From: Gelidibacter mesophilus DSM 14095
Lineage (GTDB): Bacteria; Bacteroidota; Bacteroidia; Flavobacteriales; Flavobacteriaceae
DNA length: 64,000 nucleotides
NCBI RefSeq assembly: GCF_000423005.1
Contig: NZ_AUHD01000005.1
Coordinates: 372,001-436,000, forward strand
Direction of reading: 5' to 3'
The notes beneath the pieces are model-generated. The model did not search any database, had not been told where the DNA came from, and worked only from the letters and a program-made list of their open reading frames with translations. The position numbers and the translations under genes were made by a program. Shown in pieces: positions 1 to 9,535 of this stretch (its first letter is position 1; every line of letters begins with the position of its first letter).

Positions 1-81
1 AGACAAATTATATATCTAAATATTAAGATTTCTTGCTTCCTGTTCACAGACTGGAATGTAAAGGAAAAAATCACAATTCTT

Positions 82-882
82 ATGAAAAAAATAGTTTACC
101 TGTGCGTACTCACTTCACTCATGATTTCATGTAAAGACAAAACTTCGGAAACTAAAGTTGATACAGAACCTTCTACAGAGAAGGTAATAGATGTGACCAC
201 TAGTGCTTATCCTGAAAATATCACCAAGGTTTTTGCTGCCCATGGCGGACTTGATGCCTGGAATGAAATGGCTACTTTAGAGTTTTCGGTTGAAAAGCCT
301 GGCGGTTATGAAATTACAACCACCGATTTAAAAGACCGTTATGCTTTGATAGAAATGCCAAAACATACGATTGGATTTGATGGCGAAGTTTTGTGGATGA
401 AAAATAGGGACAAAAGTAACTATGACGGCAATCCTAAGTTTTACTATAACTTGATGTTTTATTTTTATGCCATGCCGTTTGTATTGGCCGATGATGGAAT
501 TATGTATGCTGAAGCAGAGCCTTTGGTTTTCGAAGGTAAAACCTATCCAGGAATCCAAATTTCATATAAAAACGGTGTGGGTGCCTCTTCAGATGATGAA
601 TATGTGTTATATTATGATGCAGATTCTTATAAGATGGCTTGGCTAGCCTATACGGTCACTTTTGGTAATGAGAAAAGCACGAAATTTAGTTATATCAACT
701 ATAACAATTGGCAAGAGGTGGAAGGAATCACATTGCCGGAAACTATGGTTTGGTATAATGTTGAAAACAACCAGCCTACGACAGTGAAAAGTGAAATCAA
801 ATTTGTTAGCCCAATGATGACCACGGTAAAAATGGACTCAAGAGTCTATGGCAGACCTGAAGGTGGGGAGATCATTCAATAA
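82..882 (+). CDS. DUF6503 family lipoprotein
   Basis: This is a 266-residue exported lipoprotein of unknown function. A short hydrophobic leader ends in a lipobox-like LMISC with Cys17 as the expected lipidated residue. It is followed by a Thr/Ser/Lys-rich linker, then a folded domain beginning near residue 45 with the AHGGLDAWNEM segment that I recognise from DUF6503 proteins of Bacteroidota. These domains resemble the LolA/LolB-like beta fold, but that is inference. No catalytic motif is visible. The gene stands alone, converges on the amidohydrolase at 1069 and shares a terminator hairpin with it. Confidence 0.75.
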   Translation: MKKIVYLCVLTSLMISCKDKTSETKVDTEPSTEKVIDVTTSAYPENITKVFAAHGGLDAWNEMATLEFSVEKPGGYEITTTDLKDRYALIEMPKHTIGFDGEVLWMKNRDKSNYDGNPKFYYNLMFYFYAMPFVLADDGIMYAEAEPLVFEGKTYPGIQISYKNGVGASSDDEYVLYYDADSYKMAWLAYTVTFGNEKSTKFSYINYNNWQEVEGITLPETMVWYNVENNQPTTVKSEIKFVSPMMTTVKMDSRVYGRPEGGEIIQ

Positions 883-967
883 ATTTTTAGAACAAAGACT
901 TGATTGTCTATGTTTTAGACATTTCCATAAAATTTACTGTATACTGCTGTTCTTCATTTTTGAATTA

Positions 968-1012
968 TAAAAAATCTGTCACGCTCTTTACGTCGAGAAT
1001 GACAGATTTTTT
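968..1012. terminator. bidirectional terminator hairpin
   Basis: A stem of about 12 bp (AAAAATCTGTCA paired with TGACAGATTTTT) encloses an 18-base loop with a small inner CTC/GAG stem. It has A-rich and T-rich flanks on both sides and lies between convergent genes ending at 882 and 1069, so it can stop transcription from either direction. Confidence 0.7.
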
Positions 1013-1068
1013 AAAATATAGAAATATATTTTTCAATCGAAAGCGCTAACTTCAAGCTTCCAACTCCC

Positions 1069-2370
1069 TTATTTCTTCTCAGCCTTATATTTGTCGTCAT
1101 AACGATGGTATAATTCCGTCTGATGTGTTTCTAAACTGATCAAACGACCATCAATAAAAGCATGGGTCAATTGATTGGTTCGCATATCCAAAGCATCCCC
1201 ATTACTAATAAATAAAGTGGCGCTTTTTCCTTCTTCCAGAGTACCATAATCATTATCAATGCCTAAAATTTTAGCCGTGTTAGAAGTGATCAACTTTAAG
1301 GCTTCTTCTTTATCTAAGCCGTGAGCAACAGCTGTTCCTGCGTAAAAAGGAAGATTTCTGGAACTCATACGTTCCATGGATCCATTGGCATTTAACGCTA
1401 CCATCACCCCTTTGTTGACCAATAATGTTGCTAGTTTATAGGGTAAATCATAATCATCATCTTCTTGCGATGGAAGTGAATGAATCCGTTGGACAATAAC
1501 AGGAATATTGTTTTGCTTTAATAAATCGGCTACTTTATAAGATTCACTGCCACCAACAATAACCAAATGCTGCACCTTATTATTTTTAGCAAAATGAATG
1601 GCATCTGTGATGCCCTTTTCATCATCAACATTGACGTATAATTTGTTAGAGCCATCAAATAAACCTTGGGTGGCCGCATAAGGTAAGTTTATAGTAGGTT
1701 GATCTCCGGCAGCGTAGGATTTTGACTCATTAAAAAAGGAAACGATTTCATCCACTTGTTCACTGTACTTATCATTGCTCTTTAAGCCTCTATCTTCACC
1801 AAGCCACCATCGACCGCGTGTGAAGCTGCTTGGCCAATTCAGGTAAATGCCGTCATTTACTTTAACAGTAGCATCTTCCCAGTTCCAAGCATCAAATTGC
1901 ACAACTGATGACGTTCCTGAAATACGACCGCCTTGTGGTGCAATCTGACCCAGCAATACGCCATTTGGACGCATCGATTCCACTACTTTAGATTCGGCAT
2001 TATAAGCAATAATACTTCTGATATGTGGATTCATCTCTCCAATTTCACTTTCGTCAACAGTAGCTTTTACCGCATCAATTTCTGTCAGACCTAAAGTTGA
2101 TGAAGGCACAATAAAACCAGGATACACATGCTTGCCATTGGCTTTTATGACTTCCATGCCTGAAAGATCTGTTTGACCTGACGTTGATACGGTTGTCAAT
2201 TTGCCATCTTTAAAAATGATAAGGCTGTTTTCAATGACCTGGCCATTGCCCAAATGTGCAGTAGCACCCGTAATGGCAATTGGTTGCGACTGCTTGGCTG
2301 CCGGTGTTTGCTGTGCAAAACATAAGGAAGTGCACAGTGTGATAATTAATATATATGTGATGTTTTTCAT
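1069..2370 (-). CDS. amidohydrolase-family protein, metal ligands missing
   Basis: This exported protein of about 433 residues has the amidohydrolase (imidazolonepropionase-like) fold. A signal peptide (MKNITYILIITLCTSLCFAQ) is followed by the usual N-terminal beta-sandwich pattern and the C-terminal GTLEEGKSATLFI segment. I chose ATG 2368-2370, because the frame opens seven codons earlier but the signal peptide starts here. The expected HxH metal pair after the YPGFI segment is replaced by PSS, and the late metal-binding Asp region reads NANGSM. It may therefore be a non-catalytic relative or partner of the larger amidohydrolase upstream at 2472-5438, with which it forms a likely operon. Fold assignment is firm; activity is doubtful. 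Confidence 0.75.
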   Translation of the reverse strand: MKNITYILIITLCTSLCFAQQTPAAKQSQPIAITGATAHLGNGQVIENSLIIFKDGKLTTVSTSGQTDLSGMEVIKANGKHVYPGFIVPSSTLGLTEIDAVKATVDESEIGEMNPHIRSIIAYNAESKVVESMRPNGVLLGQIAPQGGRISGTSSVVQFDAWNWEDATVKVNDGIYLNWPSSFTRGRWWLGEDRGLKSNDKYSEQVDEIVSFFNESKSYAAGDQPTINLPYAATQGLFDGSNKLYVNVDDEKGITDAIHFAKNNKVQHLVIVGGSESYKVADLLKQNNIPVIVQRIHSLPSQEDDDYDLPYKLATLLVNKGVMVALNANGSMERMSSRNLPFYAGTAVAHGLDKEEALKLITSNTAKILGIDNDYGTLEEGKSATLFISNGDALDMRTNQLTHAFIDGRLISLETHQTELYHRYDDKYKAEKK

Positions 2371-2380
2371 GTTATTATGA

Positions 2381-2463
2381 TTTTGTGCCACGAATGCACG
2401 AATTTTTTATTTTTTACCTTTAACCTCTGCCTGCCCGTCCGAAACATTAGCGAAGGCGGGAAG
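2381..2463. repeat. intergenic relic repeats
   Basis: The short gap between the two amidohydrolase genes holds a CCACGAATGCACGAA word near 2389 and then an imperfect inverted repeat, CTGCCTGCCCGTCCG facing GCGAAGGCGGG. I recall both types as common between genes in Flavobacteriaceae, but I cannot check copy number in this genome. Confidence 0.4.
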
Positions 2464-2471
2464 TCTGAACC

Positions 2472-5438
2472 CTACTCAGAGTCACAATGCAGCATCTCCT
2501 TTTCCTTTTTCTTTATTGGCTGAGTCTTCAAGCCTTTATTTTTGGCTTGCAACATGTCATTGATTAGGGCGCTTCTTTCCTGTTTAATTTGTGTTCTGAT
2601 CATCTCATCACGCTTTAAATCGAAATAGGTTGCGCCTTCAATAATGGTTTTTTCAGCTTTTGCGTAAATGGAAAGCGGATGGTCTGACCAAAGAACCACA
2701 TCGGCATCCTTACCAACTTTAATACTGCCAACACGGTCATCAATATGTAAAAGTTTCGCAGGGTTTAAAGTGACAAACTTCCAAGCTTCCTCTTCGCTAA
2801 CGCCTCCATATTTCACGGTTTTTGCCGCTTCTTGGTTCAAGCGACGGCTCATTTCGGCATCATCACTATTGATGGCCACGGTAATGCCTACATCGTGCAT
2901 AATGGCTGCGTTATAAGGGATGGCATCATTTACCTCGTATTTGTACGACCACCAATCAGCAAATGTAGAGCCACCTACACCGTGCTCTAACATTTTATCG
3001 GCAACTTTATAACCTTCTAAAATATGGGTAAACGTATTGATCCTGAAGTCGAATTGATCTGCAACCTTTATCAACATATTGATTTCACTCTGTACATAAG
3101 AATGGCAACTGATAAAACGTTCGCCGTTGAGGATTTCGACAAGGGTTTCCATTTCTACATCCTGTCGGTAAGGTTTGCCGGATTTTTTTAAGGCTTCATA
3201 TTCTTTTGCACGGGTGAAATAATCGATAAATACTTGTTCAACACCCATTCTGGTTTGTGGAAATCTGCCACCGCTCCAGTTGGATTGTTTTACGTTTTCA
3301 CCTAAAGCGAATTTTATATACTTCGGACTGTTGGTAATAATCAAATCTTTAGCGGCATGTCCCCATTTTGGTTTGATGATGGCTGAACGCCCACCAATTG
3401 GATTTGCCGACCCGTGCAGAATTTGAATGGACGTGACACCACCAGCTAAATTTCTGTATAAATTGATATCCGTATCATCAACCACATCTTCAATAGTGAC
3501 TTCAGCAGAAGAATTCTGACCGCCTTCATTGACTGAGGCCGCAGCAATATGCGAATGCTCATCAATCACGCCAGACGTTAAATGCTTACCAGTGGCATCA
3601 ATAACTTGAGCGCTACCATCAGATAAATTCTTTCCAATTTTAGCAATCTTCCCATTTTTGATAAGGACATCAGTGTTCTCTAAATTGCCATCTTTCTCGT
3701 TGGTCCAAACTGTAGCATTGGTGAACAATAAGGTTTCAGCTTTTGGTAAAGTTTTAAAACCATAGCCGTTGTTTGGGAAAGTGATGGGAGATACTGAAGC
3801 AACAGTGTCTTTTTTATCATCATCAGCATCGTCTTTTTTGGAATCCGTGTCTTTTTTGGCTTCCGTTTGTTTCGCGAAAAAACCCAGCTCTGTACCAGTT
3901 GGCATGATGGCTTTGCCAGTAAGGTTTTTATTGGCATCTACATTGGCTATAACTCTTATAAACTCTTGTTTTGTGCTATCTTGAGTAGTAAAGGCAATGT
4001 TTATCCAATCGTCAGCGTAGGCTACTTTTGAGCCACGTTTTTTATTGTTGGCAGTGATTTCAGATTTCAGCTTGCTCAATTCCCCGGAAAGGGTCATGTC
4101 ATAAGACTCACCAGCTAGAGAAAATTCGTATGTACCAGTAATATCGATAATACTTCTGTTTTCAATGGTGTTTTTATAACCTTGAACCCAATTCTCATAA
4201 AGTGTGGTCTTCTTATCGAAAATATCTCCAGAAGTGATCAAGAAGTTAGCGTAAGTACCATTTCTCAAAGAGCCTATTTTATCTGATTTTCCTAAGAGTT
4301 GGGCAGGAATAGTGGTCAAGGCTTCTAAGGCCTTTTCTTTTGAGAGCCCAGCTTCAATAGCCTTCATTACGTTTGATTTGAAATCTTTGGCCGATTTTAA
4401 ATCGTGCGTTGTGAATGCAAACGTGATGTTGTTTTCCGCCAATAGTTTTGGATTGGTCGGTTTTTGATTCCATGCGCGCATATCGTGGATGGATAGGGTA
4501 GATGCTAAAAATGCATTTTCAACGTCATAAGCATCAGGGAAATTGATCGGAATGATCATTGACGCATTCATAGCTTTAATTTCTTCAATGCGCTCATACT
4601 CATCGCCACCACCTAAAATAATATATTGGATATTGAAAAGATCACCAACTTTATCAGCTCGCAAGTCATTAGCTCGGCTGCCTGCTTCAAAGATTTGAAC
4701 CATGGATTTGTTAGCGTTCAAAGCTTCAATGGAGAGGTCTTTGGTTTTCGAATTTCCTTTTGCATACCAATTGGCATCATAATACAATTGTCGCAATAAG
4801 GCCATGCTTCCCATAATTGAAGAAGGGTAAGACTGATTGGATTTTACACTTTTACTAAAAGAAAGATATTGTGCCGATTTAGCATCAATAATTCGCATGG
4901 CATTATCATCGTTGGAGTTTAAAGCAACTAAGGTTCCAGTTCCCCTAACGATACCGTCTTGAATATGGGTATTGACCACACCAAAACCAGCTTTGATTAG
5001 ATCTTCAGCTTTTTTGGAGTCGTAATTAAACTGGTCAATGGCGTTATTTTCTGGCATAACGTGGTCATTCCAATAAAATCCGGAGCGTGACGCATCATAT
5101 TGCGAACTTCTGCCACCAGACGGACGTTTTGGTTTTTCAATCCCAAAATCAGAATACATGTCAATAAAAGAAGGGTAGATGCTTTTTCCTGAAGCGTCTA
5201 TTTGGGTCGCGTTTTTCGGAATATTTACTGAAGTTCCTGATGCCACCACTTTACCATCTTTAATGAGCAAAGTCCCTTTCTCAATAATTTGAGTGGGCGT
5301 CACATAAATTTTGGCATTTGTAATGGCAGTGTAATTGGTGTTTTTGGTTGCAACACCATCATTTTTTGGAAAATAGTCCTGTGCAAGTATCGAAAAACTG
5401 CACATAAACGTCATGATGGTTAAAACTGTTTTAATCAT
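2472..5438 (-). CDS. exported two-domain amidohydrolase
   Basis: This 988-residue protein is two amidohydrolase domains in tandem after a signal peptide (residues 1-20). The N-terminal domain (about 40-420) keeps the fold signatures but has IDMYSD where the metal-binding HxH should be. A lysine/aspartate-rich linker near 525-548 leads to the C-terminal domain (about 565-960). That domain keeps H628 and H630 in DEHSH, later histidines in CHSY and THILEG, and the NSDDAE aspartate, so it should be the catalytic half. The family hydrolyses cyclic amides or peptides, often dipeptidase-like; the substrate is unknown. It is the first gene of a likely operon with the shorter homologue downstream. Confidence 0.8.
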   Translation of the reverse strand: MIKTVLTIMTFMCSFSILAQDYFPKNDGVATKNTNYTAITNAKIYVTPTQIIEKGTLLIKDGKVVASGTSVNIPKNATQIDASGKSIYPSFIDMYSDFGIEKPKRPSGGRSSQYDASRSGFYWNDHVMPENNAIDQFNYDSKKAEDLIKAGFGVVNTHIQDGIVRGTGTLVALNSNDDNAMRIIDAKSAQYLSFSKSVKSNQSYPSSIMGSMALLRQLYYDANWYAKGNSKTKDLSIEALNANKSMVQIFEAGSRANDLRADKVGDLFNIQYIILGGGDEYERIEEIKAMNASMIIPINFPDAYDVENAFLASTLSIHDMRAWNQKPTNPKLLAENNITFAFTTHDLKSAKDFKSNVMKAIEAGLSKEKALEALTTIPAQLLGKSDKIGSLRNGTYANFLITSGDIFDKKTTLYENWVQGYKNTIENRSIIDITGTYEFSLAGESYDMTLSGELSKLKSEITANNKKRGSKVAYADDWINIAFTTQDSTKQEFIRVIANVDANKNLTGKAIMPTGTELGFFAKQTEAKKDTDSKKDDADDDKKDTVASVSPITFPNNGYGFKTLPKAETLLFTNATVWTNEKDGNLENTDVLIKNGKIAKIGKNLSDGSAQVIDATGKHLTSGVIDEHSHIAAASVNEGGQNSSAEVTIEDVVDDTDINLYRNLAGGVTSIQILHGSANPIGGRSAIIKPKWGHAAKDLIITNSPKYIKFALGENVKQSNWSGGRFPQTRMGVEQVFIDYFTRAKEYEALKKSGKPYRQDVEMETLVEILNGERFISCHSYVQSEINMLIKVADQFDFRINTFTHILEGYKVADKMLEHGVGGSTFADWWSYKYEVNDAIPYNAAIMHDVGITVAINSDDAEMSRRLNQEAAKTVKYGGVSEEEAWKFVTLNPAKLLHIDDRVGSIKVGKDADVVLWSDHPLSIYAKAEKTIIEGATYFDLKRDEMIRTQIKQERSALINDMLQAKNKGLKTQPIKKKEKEMLHCDSE

Positions 5439-5519
5439 ACGGTTGAGATTAGTTAAGAAATGTTTTTAAAGATAAAGATTATAGAGAATTCAGAACTTTA
5501 TTAAGATTACTTTAACATT

Positions 5520-6587
5520 TTACAAGGGTCGGTCTTCAAAATAGTTGACCAGAAGCGCTACGACATAGCTGTAACTGTCAATACCACTTTTTTGGTTGTT
5601 GGCCACTAAAAATCCACTATAGGTCTTTTTAAAAATGGTTTCTGAAATGTTTTCGTACGATTGCCAGAACAACCGCATTTCCTCATAATTTTTCAAAACC
5701 CCAATATTGACTTTTACTATAAGCTTCTCATACTTTAAAGGATCTCTCAAATAGACATCATTTAAGCAATTTCTCAAGGCGAAAGAATACCCGGAGTAGT
5801 TAAAGTAGATATTCTCATGTTTCATGGCAGCCATGGCGCCGATAAAATTAGCTTCGTTTTCGGCAGCATAGCCCAACTGATGTGCTATTTCATGGCTTGT
5901 GGTCGTGGGGTATTTATAGGAAGGAATGAGTCCGTCAATTTGTGCCTCGTTGGTAAACGGATTCAGATAGCCACTAAATCCCATATAAGTCAGTGGTAAA
6001 CTATATATCGAACGTTTTAAACTACTCGGCCAATAGGCAAGATTTGGATATTCTCTGGCAAGTTGTTCATAACCCTTTGGTGCCAATTTAATAAGTTCAC
6101 GTTTGGTATACGGCATGACCACCATTGTGGTGTCATTATTTTCTATCATACCATGAATAACATTCGTTTTTAGGATGAGAGCTTCGGTAAACTCGACCAG
6201 TTCTTCGGTGGAATAATCGTTTTCGATTTCTAATGATTGATGCAACGGCAACCTATAGTAATTGAAGGCCCAAAGGATGTGAAAAGCAAAATATCCCAAG
6301 GAAACCGCCGAGAGAACATCCAGAACATAATTTTTGGTGTCTCGTCTCAGGCGTTTTCTATTTTTGAAAAGCCATCGGATGATATAGAGACCTGCTAGGG
6401 TATAGAGCACATCGCCTACTGAGAACGGAACCCAACCAAATGCAAAATGCATGGCTTTGGAGGTCCATTTATAAATGCCGTTGCTGTAATAGTTTTCGAC
6501 AAATTCAGGAAAATTTGCCAATAGCTTTATGAGCAAAATTTGTAAGATCAAAGAAAGGGCAATAATAAGTTTGGTATGTTTGCGCAT
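5520..6587 (-). CDS. DUF3810 membrane protein, putative zinc protease
   Basis: This 355-residue protein has three N-terminal membrane segments (about 7-25, 50-72 and 92-110) followed by a large domain. The zinc-binding motif is HEIAH (H232, E233, H236), with downstream glutamates in AAENEAN as a possible third ligand. This architecture matches DUF3810, a conserved Bacteroidota family that looks like a gluzincin-type metalloprotease; activity has not been shown to my knowledge. A -7 box sits only four bases before the ATG (see the promoter at 6592). It is divergent from pepD, separated by 164 bp. Confidence 0.8.
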   Translation of the reverse strand: MRKHTKLIIALSLILQILLIKLLANFPEFVENYYSNGIYKWTSKAMHFAFGWVPFSVGDVLYTLAGLYIIRWLFKNRKRLRRDTKNYVLDVLSAVSLGYFAFHILWAFNYYRLPLHQSLEIENDYSTEELVEFTEALILKTNVIHGMIENNDTTMVVMPYTKRELIKLAPKGYEQLAREYPNLAYWPSSLKRSIYSLPLTYMGFSGYLNPFTNEAQIDGLIPSYKYPTTTSHEIAHQLGYAAENEANFIGAMAAMKHENIYFNYSGYSFALRNCLNDVYLRDPLKYEKLIVKVNIGVLKNYEEMRLFWQSYENISETIFKKTYSGFLVANNQKSGIDSYSYVVALLVNYFEDRPL

Positions 6588-6591
6588 GCCT

Positions 6592-6599
6592 CAAAAATA
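6592..6599 (-). promoter_or_regulatory. -7 box of the DUF3810 gene, near-leaderless
   Basis: On the minus strand this reads TATTTTTG, an exact match to TAnnTTTG, and only four bases separate it from the ATG at 6587. Transcription would start within a base or so of the start codon. A -33 TTG is not obvious. Confidence 0.45.
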
Positions 6600-6631
6600 G
6601 AAAATAGTTTTATATAACATACATGAATCCG

Positions 6632-6639
6632 TACCTTTG
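6632..6639 (+). promoter_or_regulatory. -7 box of pepD
   Basis: TACCTTTG matches TAnnTTTG and lies about 110 bp before the pepD start, giving a fairly long 5' leader. A T-rich element about 21 bp upstream could be the -33 region. Confidence 0.4.
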
Positions 6640-6751
6640 TAAAACAACATAAATATGTCTTATGACATACGCATAATCAAAATTTGGCCACAAATTCGAA
6701 TGAAAATTTGCCGATGGCATAGGAGCATTAAAAAATGATAAACATCTATAT

Positions 6752-8212
6752 ATGAATTCAGAAATAAGACAATTAGAGCCTAAAGTGCTTTGGAATAAAT
6801 TTGCCGATTTAAATGCCGTCCCACGACCTTCAAAAAAGGAAGAACGTGTGATTGCCTTTATGAAAGATTTCGGAAAGAATCTAGGCTTGGAAACCATTGA
6901 AGACAAGGTAGGCAACGTAATTATTAAAAAACCGGCAACGGCGGGAATGGAAGACCGTCAAATGGTGGTGATGCAATCGCATTTAGATATGGTTCACCAA
7001 AAGAATAACGCTACCAATTTTGATTTTGATACCCAGGGCATCGAGATGTACGTCGACGGCGATTGGGTTAAAGCAAAAGGCACAACGCTTGGCGCCGATA
7101 ATGGGTTGGGGGTTGCTACAATTATGGCCATTTTAGAAAGTTCTGACATTCCGCATCCTGCTATTGAAGCGTTGTTTACAATTGATGAGGAAACCGGAAT
7201 GACGGGCGCCAAAGGCTTGGAAGGTGGATTGTTGCAAGGCGATATTCTTTTGAACCTCGATACCGAAGAAGATGATGAAATTGGCGTTGGCTGTGCAGGA
7301 GGTATTGATGTAACCGCAACAAGAACCTATAAGGAAGAAGAAACACCTGAGTTTAAAACGGGTTATAAAATCACCATAAAAGGTTTACAAGGCGGGCATT
7401 CAGGGATGGATATCCATAAAGGATTTGGGAATGCCAATAAGTTGATGAACCGTTTGCTTTTTGATGGTTTTGAAAACTTCGGACTCCGAATTTCTGAAAT
7501 TGATGGTGGAAGTCTGCGCAATGCCATTCCTAGAGAGAGCAATGCGATTGTAGCAGTTGACACGATGAATGAAGCTGCCTTTAATACCGAAATCGAAGAA
7601 ATTATCAACGATATCAAAACGGAATATAAAACTTTAGAGCCTAATTTGACGGTGGAGATCACCAAAATAGAAACTCCGAAAATGATCATGGATTTGGGTG
7701 TGCAGGAAGGTTTGACGAGAGCTCTTTATGCCGCTTGTAATGGGGTTTATAGAATGAGTCCTGACATTCCTGATTTGGTTGAAACCTCAAATAATATTGC
7801 AAGAGTTGTAGTTAAGGAAGGTGAAATTAAAATTTCTTGTTTGACGCGTTCCTCTGTAGAAACTTCAAAATGGGATTTGGCCAATATGTTGCGTGCAACT
7901 TTTGAGCTTACAGGCTGTGAAGTAGAATTTGATGGTGATTACCCTGGATGGAAACCGAATATGGATTCCAAGATTTTAAAGGTGTTATCAAAACTATATA
8001 CTGAAATGAATGGTAAAGAGGCGCATGTAGCGGCCTGTCATGCAGGATTGGAATGTGGTATTTTAGGACAAAATTATCCAGAAATGGACATGATCAGTTT
8101 TGGACCAAATATTAAAGGCGCCCATTCTCCTGACGAACGTGCCCAAATATCATCGGCACAGAAATACTGGAAATTTGTATTGGAGATTTTGAAGAATATT
8201 CCTAAAAAATAG
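6752..8212 (+). CDS. pepD: aminoacyl-histidine dipeptidase (M20C)
   Basis: This 486-residue cytosolic zinc dipeptidase of family M20C (PepD/carnosinase-like) hydrolyses Xaa-His and other dipeptides. Metal-site motifs are in order: SHLDMV (H77, D79), LGADNG (D116), DEETGMTGA (E146 catalytic, E147) and AACHAGLECG further on. The length is normal for PepD and there is no signal peptide. It is a single-gene unit with its own -7 box upstream and a hairpin terminator downstream, and it converges on the PPIase operon. Confidence 0.93.
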   Translation: MNSEIRQLEPKVLWNKFADLNAVPRPSKKEERVIAFMKDFGKNLGLETIEDKVGNVIIKKPATAGMEDRQMVVMQSHLDMVHQKNNATNFDFDTQGIEMYVDGDWVKAKGTTLGADNGLGVATIMAILESSDIPHPAIEALFTIDEETGMTGAKGLEGGLLQGDILLNLDTEEDDEIGVGCAGGIDVTATRTYKEEETPEFKTGYKITIKGLQGGHSGMDIHKGFGNANKLMNRLLFDGFENFGLRISEIDGGSLRNAIPRESNAIVAVDTMNEAAFNTEIEEIINDIKTEYKTLEPNLTVEITKIETPKMIMDLGVQEGLTRALYAACNGVYRMSPDIPDLVETSNNIARVVVKEGEIKISCLTRSSVETSKWDLANMLRATFELTGCEVEFDGDYPGWKPNMDSKILKVLSKLYTEMNGKEAHVAACHAGLECGILGQNYPEMDMISFGPNIKGAHSPDERAQISSAQKYWKFVLEILKNIPKK

Positions 8213-8277
8213 AATTTTAAAATACTAAATACCAAATCTAGATCGAATGTTTTAGGACATATAATAAAATTGAGGTT

Positions 8278-8314
8278 AAAAAAAAGCAGCTATGAAAATT
8301 ATCAAAGCTGCTTT
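8278..8314. terminator. bidirectional terminator hairpin
   Basis: AAAAGCAGCT pairs with AGCTGCTTTT around a 14-base loop, with A and T runs on the two sides. It lies between the convergent ends of pepD (8212) and the cyclophilin/FKBP gene (8368). Confidence 0.7.
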
Positions 8315-8367
8315 TAGTTTTCCAAATGGATTGGATTTTTAAATGTTTAGTATGGAATTTTTAAATT

Positions 8368-9531
8368 TTATTCTTCAATCCCCACCATTTCAATAATAAA
8401 AATCAAATCTGTACTTGGTGGAATCACACGGTTACCGCGTTCTCCGTACGCCAAGTGAAATGGTAAATAGAAGAATGATTTGTCGCCTACTTGCATTTGA
8501 TTGACCGCCTCTTTAAAACCAGGAATCATTTGTGCATCAGGACTGATTGGCATTGGCATTGGGTTGTACATCTGTCTTTGGTCCTTTTGCTCATTATACA
8601 TGCCATAATGCTCTTCAACGGTTTTTACATTACTATCAAATAAACGTCCATCAGTAAAATAACCTTCATAGTATAATTTTACAGTTTGTCCTGTTTTAGG
8701 TTTGACCCCAGAACCTTTAGTAATGTTATACATTTTTAAACCAGAAGCCAATGTTTTTGATTTGCCTTCGTAGGTTTCAAGAGCTGGTTTCATATCTGCA
8801 GCAGCGGCCGCACTTTTCTCAGCTCTAATTTTTTGTGCTTCTTCCTCTTTTGCCAAACGCTCTTTTTCTTCCTGTTCCGCTTTTGCGAAATGATCCTTGA
8901 ATATTTTTGGAGCATCAAAATTTTTGGCATCTTTACCTTTTCTGATGATGTTTACTTCTTGCATGATTACATCCTCAACCGGTTTGTCACCAGGCTTTGT
9001 GGTTTCGACACCTGCTAAAGTGTGCAGCACATCTTCTCCCATCACCAAATAACCAAAAACGTTATACCCACCATCTAGGTTAGGTGTAGGTCCTTCAGTA
9101 ATGAAAAACTGGCTACCATTGGTATTTGGACCAGAATTGGCCATAGATAGAGTCCCTACTTTATCATGTAACAGATCTTCAGAAATTTCATTGTTAAATT
9201 TATATCCAGGGCTACCGCTTCCTGTTCCTGTAGGATCACCACCTTGAATCATGAACTCATCAATAATTCTGTGAAATATCAATCCGTTGTAATATTTTTT
9301 ACCAATATATGCACTGTCCACAAGCGTGTTTGTGCCTTCAGCAAGTGATATGAAATTTGCCACTGTTATAGGTGCTTTTTGGTATTCCAAGCGGATAACC
9401 ATAGTTCCTTTATTAGTGATGATTTCTGTGTACAACCCATCCTCTAAGTCTGGGTATTTGTCTTTACAGGCCGTAGCCGTAATAAGTGACATTAATAATA
9501 AGAGGCCAAAAGCCTTTTTAATCAATCGCAT
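8368..9531 (-). CDS. peptidyl-prolyl isomerase lipoprotein, cyclophilin-FKBP fusion
   Basis: This 387-residue lipoprotein carries two unrelated prolyl isomerase domains. The leader ends at TATAC (Cys22). Residues about 35-195 form a cyclophilin domain with the FHRIID and QGGDPTGTG signatures. An Ala/Glu/Lys-rich linker (about 200-245, probably helical) leads to an FKBP domain (about 255-387) with YEGYFTDGRLFDS and LAYGERG. It is predicted to fold proteins in the periplasm from a membrane anchor. It is the last gene of the DHH - gldI - PPIase operon, four bases after gldI, which suggests a shared role in envelope protein folding. Confidence 0.9.
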   Translation of the reverse strand: MRLIKKAFGLLLLMSLITATACKDKYPDLEDGLYTEIITNKGTMVIRLEYQKAPITVANFISLAEGTNTLVDSAYIGKKYYNGLIFHRIIDEFMIQGGDPTGTGSGSPGYKFNNEISEDLLHDKVGTLSMANSGPNTNGSQFFITEGPTPNLDGGYNVFGYLVMGEDVLHTLAGVETTKPGDKPVEDVIMQEVNIIRKGKDAKNFDAPKIFKDHFAKAEQEEKERLAKEEEAQKIRAEKSAAAAADMKPALETYEGKSKTLASGLKMYNITKGSGVKPKTGQTVKLYYEGYFTDGRLFDSNVKTVEEHYGMYNEQKDQRQMYNPMPMPISPDAQMIPGFKEAVNQMQVGDKSFFYLPFHLAYGERGNRVIPPSTDLIFIIEMVGIEE

Positions 9532-9535
9532 AGTT

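Noticed and set aside
6610-6915. 101-codon minus-strand ORF upstream of pepD
   Set aside because: Overlaps the pepD start in antisense and has no family features.
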